In this document: positions 1 through 6,013 of the stretch, piece after piece
Layout: the number at the start of each line of letters is the position of its first letter
Numbering within the stretch: the first letter of the stretch is position 1
NCBI GenBank assembly: GCA_945866505.1
Contig: CAMBHH010000189.1
Span: 1-6,477 of the forward strand
Reading direction: 5' to 3'
DNA from: Flavobacterium psychrophilum
GTDB lineage: Bacteria > Bacteroidota > Bacteroidia > Flavobacteriales > Flavobacteriaceae
Length of the DNA stretch: 6,477 nt
Made by a program: the position numbers and the translations under genes
Notes under the pieces: model-generated
Database searches by the model: none
Told to the model about the DNA's origin: nothing
The model's input: only the letters and a program-made list of their open reading frames with translations

Positions 1-1155
1 ACCTATAAAAATTCGAAAGCCTTTTATGCTTTAATCATTTTTATGACTTTTGCGATGGCGGGAACTTTCCTTGCCTCTGATGGACTTTTGTACTATGTTT
101 TCTGGGAATTATCCTTGATTCCAATATACTTTATTGCTCTAATTTGGGGGAATGGCGATGCTGAAGAACGCAAAAAAGCAGTGGTTAAGTTCTTTATATA
201 CACCCTTGCGGGTTCGTTATTTATGTTGGTTGCTTTTGTTTATTTATACACCAAAGCAGAAAGTTTTTTAATTAGCGATTTGACCCAACTTAAATTATCA
301 TCAACTGAGCAATTTTGGATATTCTTGGCTTTCTTTTTGGCGTATGCCATCAAAATTCCATTAATTCCTTTTCATACTTGGCAGGCAGAAGTGTATCAAA
401 AAGCACCAACCGCTGGTACTATGTTACTTTCTGGAATTATGCTAAAAATGGGATTGTATAGCGTTATACGTTGGCAATTGCCTATTGCTCCTTTAGCTGC
501 AAAAGAATATATGTACGTATTCGTTGGATTGGGAATTGCTGGTGTAATCTATGGTTCTATCGTGGCTTTGCGCCAAAAAGATTTGAAAAAGTTATTGGCT
601 TATTCTTCCTTAGCACACGTTGGGTTAATTGCAGCAGGAGCTTATACATTAACACTTGACGGATTTCGTGGTGCAGTTTTACAAATGATAGCACACGGAT
701 TTGTAGTTGTTGGATTGTTTTTTGTAGCCGAAATTATTTATCGAAGATACGAAACTAGAAAAATTGCTGAAATGGGTGGTATCCGCGCACAAACACCAAA
801 ATTTACCTCGATGTTTATGATTTTAGTTTTAGCATCGGTTGCTTTGCCATCAACATTTAACTTTGTTGGAGAATTTACGGTTTTATACAGTCTTTTTCAA
901 GTAAATATGTGGTTTGCTATTTTGGGAGGAACAACCATCATTTTGGGAGCTTACTATATGTTGAAAATGTTTCAACACGTGATGTTAGGCGAAACGAATG
1001 ATAAAATATTCAAAGAGGTGACCTTCAACGAAGGCTTGTCGTTGGTTATTATTATTGCCGTATTATTCTTCTTTGGTTTGTATCCAAAACCAATTATGGA
1101 TTTGATTACGCCAAGTTTGGAAAATATTTTAACTCAAATAAATAGATTTAATTAA
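1..1155 (+). CDS. nuoM: NADH-quinone oxidoreductase subunit M (complex I), 5' end outside window
   Basis: This is an antiporter-like, proton-translocating membrane subunit of respiratory complex I (NADH to menaquinone/ubiquinone) in the inner membrane. The frame is open from base 1, so the ATG at 43 is internal. 384 codons are visible. The conserved FWELSLIP segment has its glutamate at visible residue 36, matching the essential Glu144 of E. coli NuoM, so roughly 100 residues are missing upstream. Other family signatures are KIPLIPFHTW (lysine at visible residue 118, the trans-membrane proton-channel lysine), KKLLAYSSLAHVGL, and FNFVGEF near the C-terminus. The protein is hydrophobic throughout with many predicted helices. 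Its C-terminus appears complete, with the stop at 1153-1155. nuoN follows on the same strand, as in the canonical nuoL-M-N order, but separated by an unusual gene-carrying insert that begins on the very next base. Identification is firm; the true start lies outside the window. Confidence 0.96.
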   Translation, partial: TYKNSKAFYALIIFMTFAMAGTFLASDGLLYYVFWELSLIPIYFIALIWGNGDAEERKKAVVKFFIYTLAGSLFMLVAFVYLYTKAESFLISDLTQLKLSSTEQFWIFLAFFLAYAIKIPLIPFHTWQAEVYQKAPTAGTMLLSGIMLKMGLYSVIRWQLPIAPLAAKEYMYVFVGLGIAGVIYGSIVALRQKDLKKLLAYSSLAHVGLIAAGAYTLTLDGFRGAVLQMIAHGFVVVGLFFVAEIIYRRYETRKIAEMGGIRAQTPKFTSMFMILVLASVALPSTFNFVGEFTVLYSLFQVNMWFAILGGTTIILGAYYMLKMFQHVMLGETNDKIFKEVTFNEGLSLVIIIAVLFFFGLYPKPIMDLITPSLENILTQINRFN

Positions 1156-1199
1156 GAATTAGGATTGAGGATTTGAGAATTAGGATTTTTGTTGGATTA
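1156..1199 (+). repeat. Left terminal inverted repeat of the nuoM-nuoN insert
   Basis: It begins directly after the nuoM TAA. It contains two copies of GAATTAGGATT, at 1156-1166 and 1177-1187, offset by 21 bases. The first 26 bases match the inverted right end at 21 positions, with mismatches at 1158, 1167, 1169, 1176 and 1179. The inner TTGGATTA (1192-1199) pairs with 1640-1647. Within it, TTAGGATTTTTGT (1180-1192) is also an exact direct repeat of 1621-1633. In the nuo transcript this arm could pair with the right arm and present the internal gene on a stem. Confidence 0.65.
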
Positions 1200-1232
1200 G
1201 TAAAGTAGAATTTTGAAACAAATTTTTTAATT

Positions 1233-1601
1233 ATGACTAAAGAAGAACTTAAAAATCGCACAAAAAAATTTGCATTGAATGTTTTTAAGTTTTTAATGTC
1301 ATTAGAAAATTGCAAAGCAGTTGACGTAGTTTCTTTTCAACTTTTTAAATCTTCCCCATCAGTTGCCGCAAATTATAGAGCAGTATGTAGAGGTAAATCA
1401 AATGCTGATTTTTTGAATAAGTTAAAAATTGTTGATGAAGAAGCCGATGAAAGTTTGTTTTGGTTAGAGTTTATAAAAAGATTAGAAATAAAATGTGACA
1501 ATGTAGAGCTTGAAAAATTAATTAAAGAAGCGGATGAATTGGTTGCCATTTTTTCAGCTGGAATAAAAACAATAAAAGAAAAAAACAATATAAAAAATTA
1601 G
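1233..1601 (+). CDS. Four-helix-bundle protein, 23S rRNA-intervening-sequence / bAvd superfamily
   Basis: This 122-residue protein has the usual length for the family and is almost wholly helical by inspection. The family hallmark is the central SSPSVAANYRA (residues 40-50; the usual form is close to S.(S/G)ANYREA), followed by RGKS, DFLNKLKI and EEADESLFWLEF (residues 69-80), then a basic, lysine-rich C-terminus. Related proteins are encoded in intervening sequences of bacterial 23S rRNA genes, and the superfamily includes Avd, the pentameric accessory protein of diversity-generating retroelements that binds nucleic acid and reverse transcriptase. For stand-alone copies like this one the function is not established; RNA or DNA binding is an inference from the family. 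No reverse transcriptase or variable repeat is visible here. The ATG at 1233 is chosen because it gives the full family length after an A/T-rich leader. The gene is AT-richer than its hosts (16 GC of 60 at 1381-1440, against 24 of 60 at 2041-2100 in nuoN), consistent with later arrival. Confidence 0.88.
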   Translation: MTKEELKNRTKKFALNVFKFLMSLENCKAVDVVSFQLFKSSPSVAANYRAVCRGKSNADFLNKLKIVDEEADESLFWLEFIKRLEIKCDNVELEKLIKEADELVAIFSAGIKTIKEKNNIKN

Positions 1602-1617
1602 GGTTTGGGAAATTTAA

Positions 1618-1680
1618 GACTTAGGATTTTTGTAAATTATAATCCAATTTCACAAAATCCCAAATCGTAAATCCTAAATC
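1618..1680 (+). repeat. Local inverted repeat (stem-loop) between the four-helix-bundle gene and nuoN
   Basis: TTAGGATTT (1621-1629) is exactly complementary to AAATCCTAA (1669-1677). GA at 1618-1619 and TC at 1679-1680 extend the stem past one mismatch. The right half of this palindrome is also the right terminal repeat of the insert, so it can pair either locally or with the left arm at 1156-1181. There is no U-run typical of a terminator after it. Local pairing could act as an RNA processing or stability element upstream of nuoN; that role is inference. Confidence 0.55.
1640..1680 (-). repeat. Right terminal inverted repeat of the nuoM-nuoN insert
   Basis: Read on the minus strand from 1680, it starts GATTTAGGATTTACGATTTG, which aligns with the left end from 1156 (21 of 26 identities). 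It continues to TTGGATTA, the complement of 1640-1647, shared with 1192-1199. Short units of the TTAGGATTT/GATTTGGGATTT type recur within it. This suggests a dispersed repeat family rather than a unique sequence, but copies elsewhere in the genome cannot be seen from this window. Confidence 0.65.
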
Positions 1681-1693
1681 AAAAAATAAATAA

Positions 1694-3064
1694 ATGAATA
1701 CATTAATAGCTATATCAGGATTAGGTGTTTTATGCCTTTTATTTGAAATTTTAAATTTTAGAAAAGCCATTGTTCCTGTAACAATACTTGGCTTATTGGC
1801 AGTTCTTGGATTAACATACACAGAATTTAATACGCCGGCGAGTTACTACAATAATATGATTGTTGTTACTAAATTTTCATCTGTTTTTTCAGCTTTGTTT
1901 ATCGTGCTAACTATATTTTTGATTGCCTTGGCTCACGATTTCTATGAAGATCATCAAACCAAAATCTCCGATTTTATTGCCATAAAAGTATTTATGTTAG
2001 CTGGAGCTGTTGCGATGGTTTCTTTCGGAAACTTGGCTATGTTCTTTCTTGGAATTGAAGTTTTGTCGATTTCCTTATACATTTTGGCAGCCAGCAACCG
2101 ATTGAATATAAAAAGTAACGAAGCTGGAATGAAATATTTCTTAATGGGTTCATTTGCTTCTGGAATACTGTTGTTTGGAATTTGTTTTATATACGGCGCA
2201 ATGGGTTCTTTTGATGTTGCCGAAATTACCGAATGGTCTCGCTCTGCCGAATTGCCTATTTGGTTCCCGATAGGGATTTCATTAGTTACCATTGGAATGC
2301 TTTTTAAAATTGCGGCTGTTCCTTTTCATTTTTGGGCTCCAGACGTTTACGAAGGATCTCCTACTTTGACCACTGCTACAATGAGTACTTTGGTGAAAGT
2401 TGTTGCAATTGCTACTCTGTATAAATTGTTAACAGCGATGAATGCGGACCTTTCCGACGCTTCTTTCAACATCATTATCGTAATTTCAATTGCTTCAATG
2501 ACTGTTGGAAATATAATGGCGTTGAAACAAAACAATGTGAAACGTATGCTCGCTTTCTCCGGAATTTCTCACGCAGGTTTTATGTTGATGACCTTATTGA
2601 ATATTAGCAATTCAGCGGGGAATTTATTGTATTACACTGCAGCTTACTCCTTATCAGGAATTGCCGCTTTTGCTGTGATTTTATATGTTTGTAAAAATAA
2701 AGACAATGAAGATATATCAAACTTCAACGGATTGGGGAAAAATAACCCTTTGATGGCAGCTGTCCTAACAGCTTCCTTGCTTTCGATGGCTGGAATTCCA
2801 ATATTTGCCGGATTTTTTGCTAAAATGTTTTTGTTTACGCAAACTATTCAGGCAGGATATTTAGTAGTAGTGATTGCGGCGGTAATTACCTCAATTATCA
2901 GTGTGGGTTATTATTTCAAACTGATTTTGGCGATGTACAACAAAGAGCCAAATGAAGAAGCAACAAAAACCCCTTTTGTGTTTTACGCAGTAGCGATCGT
3001 CTCCATTCTTTTGAATATTGTTTTGGGTCTTTTCCCTTCTGCAGTTTTGGATTTATTGGGATAA
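1694..3064 (+). CDS. nuoN: NADH-quinone oxidoreductase subunit N (complex I)
   Basis: This is a complete antiporter-like, proton-pumping membrane subunit of complex I, 456 residues long (E. coli NuoN is 485). The protein is hydrophobic along its length. MFFLGIEVLSISLYIL carries the conserved helix-5 glutamate at residue 122. FKIAAVPFHFWAPDVYEGSP holds the trans-membrane lysine at residue 205 and the HFWAPDVYEG signature of NuoN. KRMLAFSGISHAGFML contains a conserved lysine at residue 283. AGIPIFAGFFAKMFLF marks the C-terminal half. The ATG at 1694 follows an A-rich stretch with no clear Shine-Dalgarno site, normal for Bacteroidota. It is the last nuo gene here, followed by a terminator at 3089-3121. 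Because the insert lies upstream, its expression from an operon promoter requires transcription through the four-helix-bundle gene and its repeats. Identification is firm. Confidence 0.97.
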   Translation: MNTLIAISGLGVLCLLFEILNFRKAIVPVTILGLLAVLGLTYTEFNTPASYYNNMIVVTKFSSVFSALFIVLTIFLIALAHDFYEDHQTKISDFIAIKVFMLAGAVAMVSFGNLAMFFLGIEVLSISLYILAASNRLNIKSNEAGMKYFLMGSFASGILLFGICFIYGAMGSFDVAEITEWSRSAELPIWFPIGISLVTIGMLFKIAAVPFHFWAPDVYEGSPTLTTATMSTLVKVVAIATLYKLLTAMNADLSDASFNIIIVISIASMTVGNIMALKQNNVKRMLAFSGISHAGFMLMTLLNISNSAGNLLYYTAAYSLSGIAAFAVILYVCKNKDNEDISNFNGLGKNNPLMAAVLTASLLSMAGIPIFAGFFAKMFLFTQTIQAGYLVVVIAAVITSIISVGYYFKLILAMYNKEPNEEATKTPFVFYAVAIVSILLNIVLGLFPSAVLDLLG

Positions 3065-3088
3065 TTTTAAATATAAAAATAAATTATA

Positions 3089-3121
3089 AAAAACCATCAA
3101 GAGCAATTTTGGTGGTTTTTG
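3089..3121 (+). terminator. Intrinsic terminator after nuoN
   Basis: An 11-base-pair stem with one G-U pair forms between AAAAACCATCA (3089-3099) and TGGTGGTTTTT (3110-3120), with a 10-base loop. The A-run on the 5' arm and the T-run on the 3' arm give the usual A-stem-U layout. It lies 24 bases after the nuoN stop and marks the end of the nuo operon. It is only about 22 bases ahead of the MBOAT gene, so some read-through could feed that pair. Confidence 0.85.
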
Positions 3122-3142
3122 TCTTCATTATAGAAATTAAAT

Positions 3143-4576
3143 ATGTTTTTTAACTCGCTAACGTTTGCAGTTTTTTTACCCATAGTTTTTCTACTGTATT
3201 GGTTTGTTTTTGGTAAAACCAAAACTGCTCAAAACGCATTTCTGGTAATTGTGAGTTATTACTTTTATTCTTGTTGGGATTGGCGTTTCCTTTTTTTATT
3301 GCTGTTTTCAACACTTTTATGCTATCTCACGGGAATCCAAATAGAGAAAAGTATAAAAGAACGAGAACGTAAAATTTGGTTTTGGTTGAGCATCATTTTC
3401 AATTTGGGATTCTTGGGAATCTTCAAATATTATAACTTTTTTTCTTTTTCCTTTTCGGAAGCTTTGAATAAAATTGGAATCCATTCGAGTCCGATTTTGC
3501 TAGAAGTTATTCTTCCTGTGGGGATTTCTTTCTACACTTTCCACGGCTTGTCCTATGTAATTGACATTTATTACAAAAGAATTCAATCCGAAAAAAACGT
3601 GGTGGATTATGCTCTGTTCGTGAGTTATTTTCCGCTTTTGGTAGCTGGTCCAATCGAAAGAGCTACACATTTATTACCACAAGTAAAACTAAAAAGAAGT
3701 TTCGATTTTGAAAAGGCTAAAGAAGGCGTTTACCAAATTATTTGGGGTTTGGTCAAAAAAGTCGTCATTGCCGATACTTGTGCAACTTATGCTAACGCCA
3801 TTTTTGACAATTATACTTCGATGAATTCTTTATCCTTAATTTTGGGTGCAGTGTATTTTGCATTCCAAATTTATGGTGACTTTTCAGGGTATTCAGATAT
3901 GGCTTTGGGAATGTCTAAATTGTTTGGGCTGGATTTGTTACGTAATTTCAATTTTCCTTATTTCTCGAGAGATATTGCCGAGTTTTGGCGTCGATGGCAC
4001 ATTTCGTTATCGTCTTGGTTTCGTGATTATTTGTACATCCCTCTTGGCGGAAGCCGTGGAAGTAAACTTAAACAAGTGCGCAATGTATTCATCATATTTG
4101 TGGTGAGCGGTTTTTGGCACGGTGCCAATTGGACTTTTTTGGCTTGGGGATTTATCAATGCGATGTATTTCTTGCCGTCTTTACTATTGGGAACCAACCG
4201 AAATAATATGGAAACCGCAGAATTGCATTGGGATTTTAATTCTATAAAAGTGTTTTTTAGTATTCTTGCGACATTTACCTTATCGTGTTTGGCCTGGGTA
4301 TTTTTCAGGGCAAAATCCATAAATATTGCTTTTGATTACATTGGGAATATTTTCACCAACGGGATTTTCGAATCACAGTATTTACAAAACCAACGCTATA
4401 GTTATGAATTACTATGGTTGGTTCTAGCTTTTGTTTTGGTCGAATGGAACAGCCGTTACAAAATAGAACCCATTTCAGGAAAATACAGCTGGCTCAAAAT
4501 GGCTTTGTGCCTCTTAGCGATTGTCGCTTTGGGAACTTATGCCGATTATAAAGAATTCATCTATTTTCAATTCTAA
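3143..4576 (+). CDS. MBOAT-family membrane O-acyltransferase (AlgI/DltB-like)
   Basis: This is an integral inner-membrane acyltransferase of 477 residues, normal for bacterial AlgI/PatA/DltB relatives. In the known members it passes an acyl group, usually acetyl, from a cytoplasmic donor to a partner or glycan on the outer face of the membrane. It opens with the typical MFFNSLTFAVFLPIVFLLYW, which supports the ATG at 3143. VAGPIER (residues 167-173) is the conserved mid-protein motif. EFWRRWHISLSSWFRDYLYIPLGG contains conserved His286. SGFWHGANWTFLAWG contains His326, equivalent to the catalytic histidine of the family. Many hydrophobic helices flank these. It ends in a TAATG overlap with the next gene, a DltD-like SGNH protein, the classic partner type. 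No convincing promoter is visible in the 22 bases after the nuoN terminator. The acceptor (exopolysaccharide, lipopolysaccharide, peptidoglycan or another glycan) cannot be told from the window, so no gene symbol is given. Confidence 0.94.
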   Translation: MFFNSLTFAVFLPIVFLLYWFVFGKTKTAQNAFLVIVSYYFYSCWDWRFLFLLLFSTLLCYLTGIQIEKSIKERERKIWFWLSIIFNLGFLGIFKYYNFFSFSFSEALNKIGIHSSPILLEVILPVGISFYTFHGLSYVIDIYYKRIQSEKNVVDYALFVSYFPLLVAGPIERATHLLPQVKLKRSFDFEKAKEGVYQIIWGLVKKVVIADTCATYANAIFDNYTSMNSLSLILGAVYFAFQIYGDFSGYSDMALGMSKLFGLDLLRNFNFPYFSRDIAEFWRRWHISLSSWFRDYLYIPLGGSRGSKLKQVRNVFIIFVVSGFWHGANWTFLAWGFINAMYFLPSLLLGTNRNNMETAELHWDFNSIKVFFSILATFTLSCLAWVFFRAKSINIAFDYIGNIFTNGIFESQYLQNQRYSYELLWLVLAFVLVEWNSRYKIEPISGKYSWLKMALCLLAIVALGTYADYKEFIYFQF

Positions 4577-5457
4577 TGAGGAAGTTTATAACATTAGTCG
4601 CTAAAATTCTACTCACACTTCTAGTGCTTTTAATGGTATTGGATTGGACTTATACAACATTTTATTTACATTCTTCCAATCGAGGAAAAGTGGAAAATGT
4701 ATTCAATTCGAATGCTAGAAATTATGATGTCGTGATTTTGGGTTCATCGAGAGCCAACAATCATTTTGTCCCCAAATTATTTGAAAAGAAAGGTTTGAAA
4801 ACTTTCAATTATGGAATGAGTGGCGCGCATTTATTCGAAGCTTCACTAATGCTGAAATTGATGGCAGAACGCAGTTATAAAATCAAAACTGTAATTCTGG
4901 AAGCTGATTTGGGACTTTGTAACGAAAAAGAATCCGAAATGATTGCAGCAAAATTTCTGCCTTACATTCATCATTCCGAAGTAATCAAAGACCATTTTTC
5001 GAAACTGGAAAATTTTAATGAGTTGTATTATATTCCTTTTTACCGTTATATCGATTTTGATGCGCTCATTGGTTTCAGGGAAATGTACAATACAGCAACT
5101 GATAAACCAACGAATATTTTGGACAATCGGGGCTATCATCCTTTGACTAGCAACAAACCCGGAAATATGAAGAATGACATCAGGGCTTTAAAACCCATTC
5201 GCAACAAATATTACGAGGAAATCAAGCAAATTTGCAAGCAAAATAATTACAATCTAATTACTGTGATGACACCAATGTGTACTAATGTCAAAGGATTTGA
5301 CTATTTTGAAAAAGCAAACAAAATCTATCCCGAAATTCACAATCTGGAAAACGTTCTGGACGGGGATCAGTATTTTTCTTCGTGCGGACATATGAATGAC
5401 GCGGGAGCGAGGATGTTTACGAAGATTGTTATTGAGAAGTTTTTTAGGGAGAAATAA
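4576..5457 (+). CDS. Membrane-anchored SGNH/DltD-like protein, partner of the MBOAT acyltransferase
   Basis: The product has 293 residues. An N-terminal signal anchor (about residues 5-27, rich in Leu/Val/Ile after RK) is followed by an extracytoplasmic SGNH-hydrolase-like domain. VVILGSSRANNHF places the candidate nucleophile at Ser58 in the G-S-S-R block. FNYGMSGAH (residues 77-85) resembles block II. GHMNDAGARMF holds the candidate catalytic His272 near the C-terminus. DltD, AlgJ/AlgX and PatB, which partner MBOAT proteins, are of this general kind and finish acyl transfer to a glycan or remove acyl groups. The start codon shares its A with the MBOAT stop (TAATG at 4574-4578), so translation is almost certainly coupled. 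Oddity: the usual Asp three residues before the histidine is Ser269, and the nearest acids are Asp262 and Asp264, so the triad may be a dyad or rearranged. Whether it is a transferase, an esterase or a non-catalytic partner is open. Confidence 0.85.
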   Translation: MRKFITLVAKILLTLLVLLMVLDWTYTTFYLHSSNRGKVENVFNSNARNYDVVILGSSRANNHFVPKLFEKKGLKTFNYGMSGAHLFEASLMLKLMAERSYKIKTVILEADLGLCNEKESEMIAAKFLPYIHHSEVIKDHFSKLENFNELYYIPFYRYIDFDALIGFREMYNTATDKPTNILDNRGYHPLTSNKPGNMKNDIRALKPIRNKYYEEIKQICKQNNYNLITVMTPMCTNVKGFDYFEKANKIYPEIHNLENVLDGDQYFSSCGHMNDAGARMFTKIVIEKFFREK

Positions 5458-5478
5458 AAATCAACAATTTATCCTATA

Positions 5479-5505
5479 TTTACTACGTAAAAAAATGTAG
5501 ATAAA
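5479..5505 (+). other. Small stem-loop between the SGNH gene and the hypothetical gene
   Basis: CTACGT (5483-5488) pairs with ATGTAG (5495-5500), including one G-U pair, around a six-A loop. TTTA (5479-5482) and TAAA (5502-5505) extend the stem past a bulged A at 5501. It begins about 21 bases after the SGNH stop codon. There is no following T-run, so it is at best a weak or atypical terminator or an mRNA 3'-end structure; it could be chance in AT-rich DNA. Confidence 0.3.
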
Positions 5506-5541
5506 CTGTAACTGATTTCGAATTTACAAAAAGATAAATTT

Positions 5542-5997
5542 ATGGCTACAAATAAATTATTTATTCATTTCGGCTTATTTATAATGTTCATCAATACTCT
5601 CACAAAAGATGAGAATCAGCAGACTAAAGAACAATATACTTTAATCTTAAAAGTATATTCAGAAAACGGAAAAAATTATGTAGATGCAGATTATGTCCAA
5701 TATTATATTGGCGATAAAGCAATAGAAGAAGCAAAAAAAAATGGGGATGCTGATGTTTTTATTGCGAATGGAAAGAAAATTTATGCTGTCCCAAATGATT
5801 ATTATATTGTGAATAAAAATAAGACAATTAGAAAAATAGAATTGTCCGACAATCCTTTTTTTAATTTATTAATTAGCGATAATTTAAAAGGTTCAAATAC
5901 ATTCGAAAACTTTAAAAAAAATTATCACGAAACACTTTATATTTTACGTTTAAAGAATAATAAAATAATTGAAGTTAAAGAAGTATTTATACCGTAA
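5542..5997 (+). CDS. Small hypothetical protein, possibly exported, with a DYV..GDKAIEEAK / VPNDYYIVN region
   Basis: This 151-residue protein belongs to no family I can name. Residues 6-20 form a hydrophobic run after Lys5, which may be a weak signal peptide or anchor. There is no cysteine anywhere, so it is not a lipoprotein. The rest is polar and lysine/asparagine-rich. Two blocks stand out: VDADYVQYYIGDKAIEEAKK (from residue 47) and VPNDYYIVNKNKTIRKIELS (residues 83-102). From memory, similar D-Y-(I/V)...G..A...AK...(N)DYYI.N.N..(I/L)R patterns occur in small secreted or lipoproteins of Firmicutes and Bacteroidota of unknown role; this link is tentative. The ATG at 5542 keeps the hydrophobic N-terminus; ATG 5584 would remove most of it. 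The gene is clearly AT-richer than its neighbours (15 GC of 60 at 5641-5700), hinting at acquisition or weak constraint. It ends 16 bases before the oxidoreductase start, but a shared function is not implied. Confidence 0.7.
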   Translation: MATNKLFIHFGLFIMFINTLTKDENQQTKEQYTLILKVYSENGKNYVDADYVQYYIGDKAIEEAKKNGDADVFIANGKKIYAVPNDYYIVNKNKTIRKIELSDNPFFNLLISDNLKGSNTFENFKKNYHETLYILRLKNNKIIEVKEVFIP

Positions 5998-6013
5998 GAA
6001 GAATTTAACTTTA

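Larger units (their letters stand above)
1156..1680 (+). mobile_element. Putative intervening-sequence-like element carrying a four-helix-bundle gene, inserted between nuoM and nuoN
   Basis: What is seen: the nuoM-nuoN gap is 538 bases, where these two genes are normally close together. The gap is occupied by one gene (1233-1601) bracketed by imperfect inverted repeats. The left end (1156-1181) matches the reverse complement of the right end (1655-1680) at 21 of 26 positions without gaps. A further inner pair, TTGGATTA at 1192-1199 and TAATCCAA at 1640-1647, extends the complementarity. The element starts on the base after the nuoM stop and ends 13 bases before the nuoN ATG, so neither host gene is damaged. 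What is known: proteins of this family are encoded in intervening sequences that interrupt 23S rRNA genes (for example in Leptospira and Coxiella), where the ends pair into a stem. What is inferred: this is a discrete mobile or formerly mobile unit. No transposase and no clear target-site duplication were seen. An alternative is a cargo gene that happens to lie among dispersed intergenic repeats. Confidence 0.5.

Noticed and set aside
1188..1215. Possible promoter for the four-helix-bundle gene: TTG at 1189-1191 and GAATTTTG at 1208-1215
   Set aside because: The -7 element mismatches TAnnTTTG at its first base and the 16-base spacing is shorter than usual for Bacteroidota promoters. In AT-rich DNA such matches are common, so it is not listed as a feature.
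1233..1601. Diversity-generating retroelement, suggested by the Avd-like protein
   Set aside because: No reverse transcriptase gene, template repeat or variable repeat with adenine-directed changes is visible in the window; family membership alone does not support it.
1150..1693. Target-site duplication flanking the nuoM-nuoN insert
   Set aside because: The sequences outside the inverted ends (TTTAATTAA on the left, AAAAAATAAATAA on the right) are both AT-rich but share no convincing identical direct repeat.
1602..1693. Intrinsic terminator downstream of the four-helix-bundle gene
   Set aside because: The inverted repeat is AT-rich, has a long loop and is not followed by a T-run; it is better read as part of the repeat structure of the insert.
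1621..1821. Minus-strand open frame over the nuoM-nuoN repeats and the nuoN 5' end
   Set aside because: Its translation is a shadow of nuoN plus repeat DNA, has no recognisable domain, and is antisense to a firmly identified gene.
4027..4320. Minus-strand open frame inside the MBOAT gene
   Set aside because: It is antisense to the conserved MBOAT histidine region, whose coding is certain, and its translation shows no domain.
5475..5482. TATATTTA as a -7 promoter element for the hypothetical gene at 5542
   Set aside because: Seven of eight bases fit TAnnTTTG, but no TTG lies at the expected distance upstream, so support is too weak.
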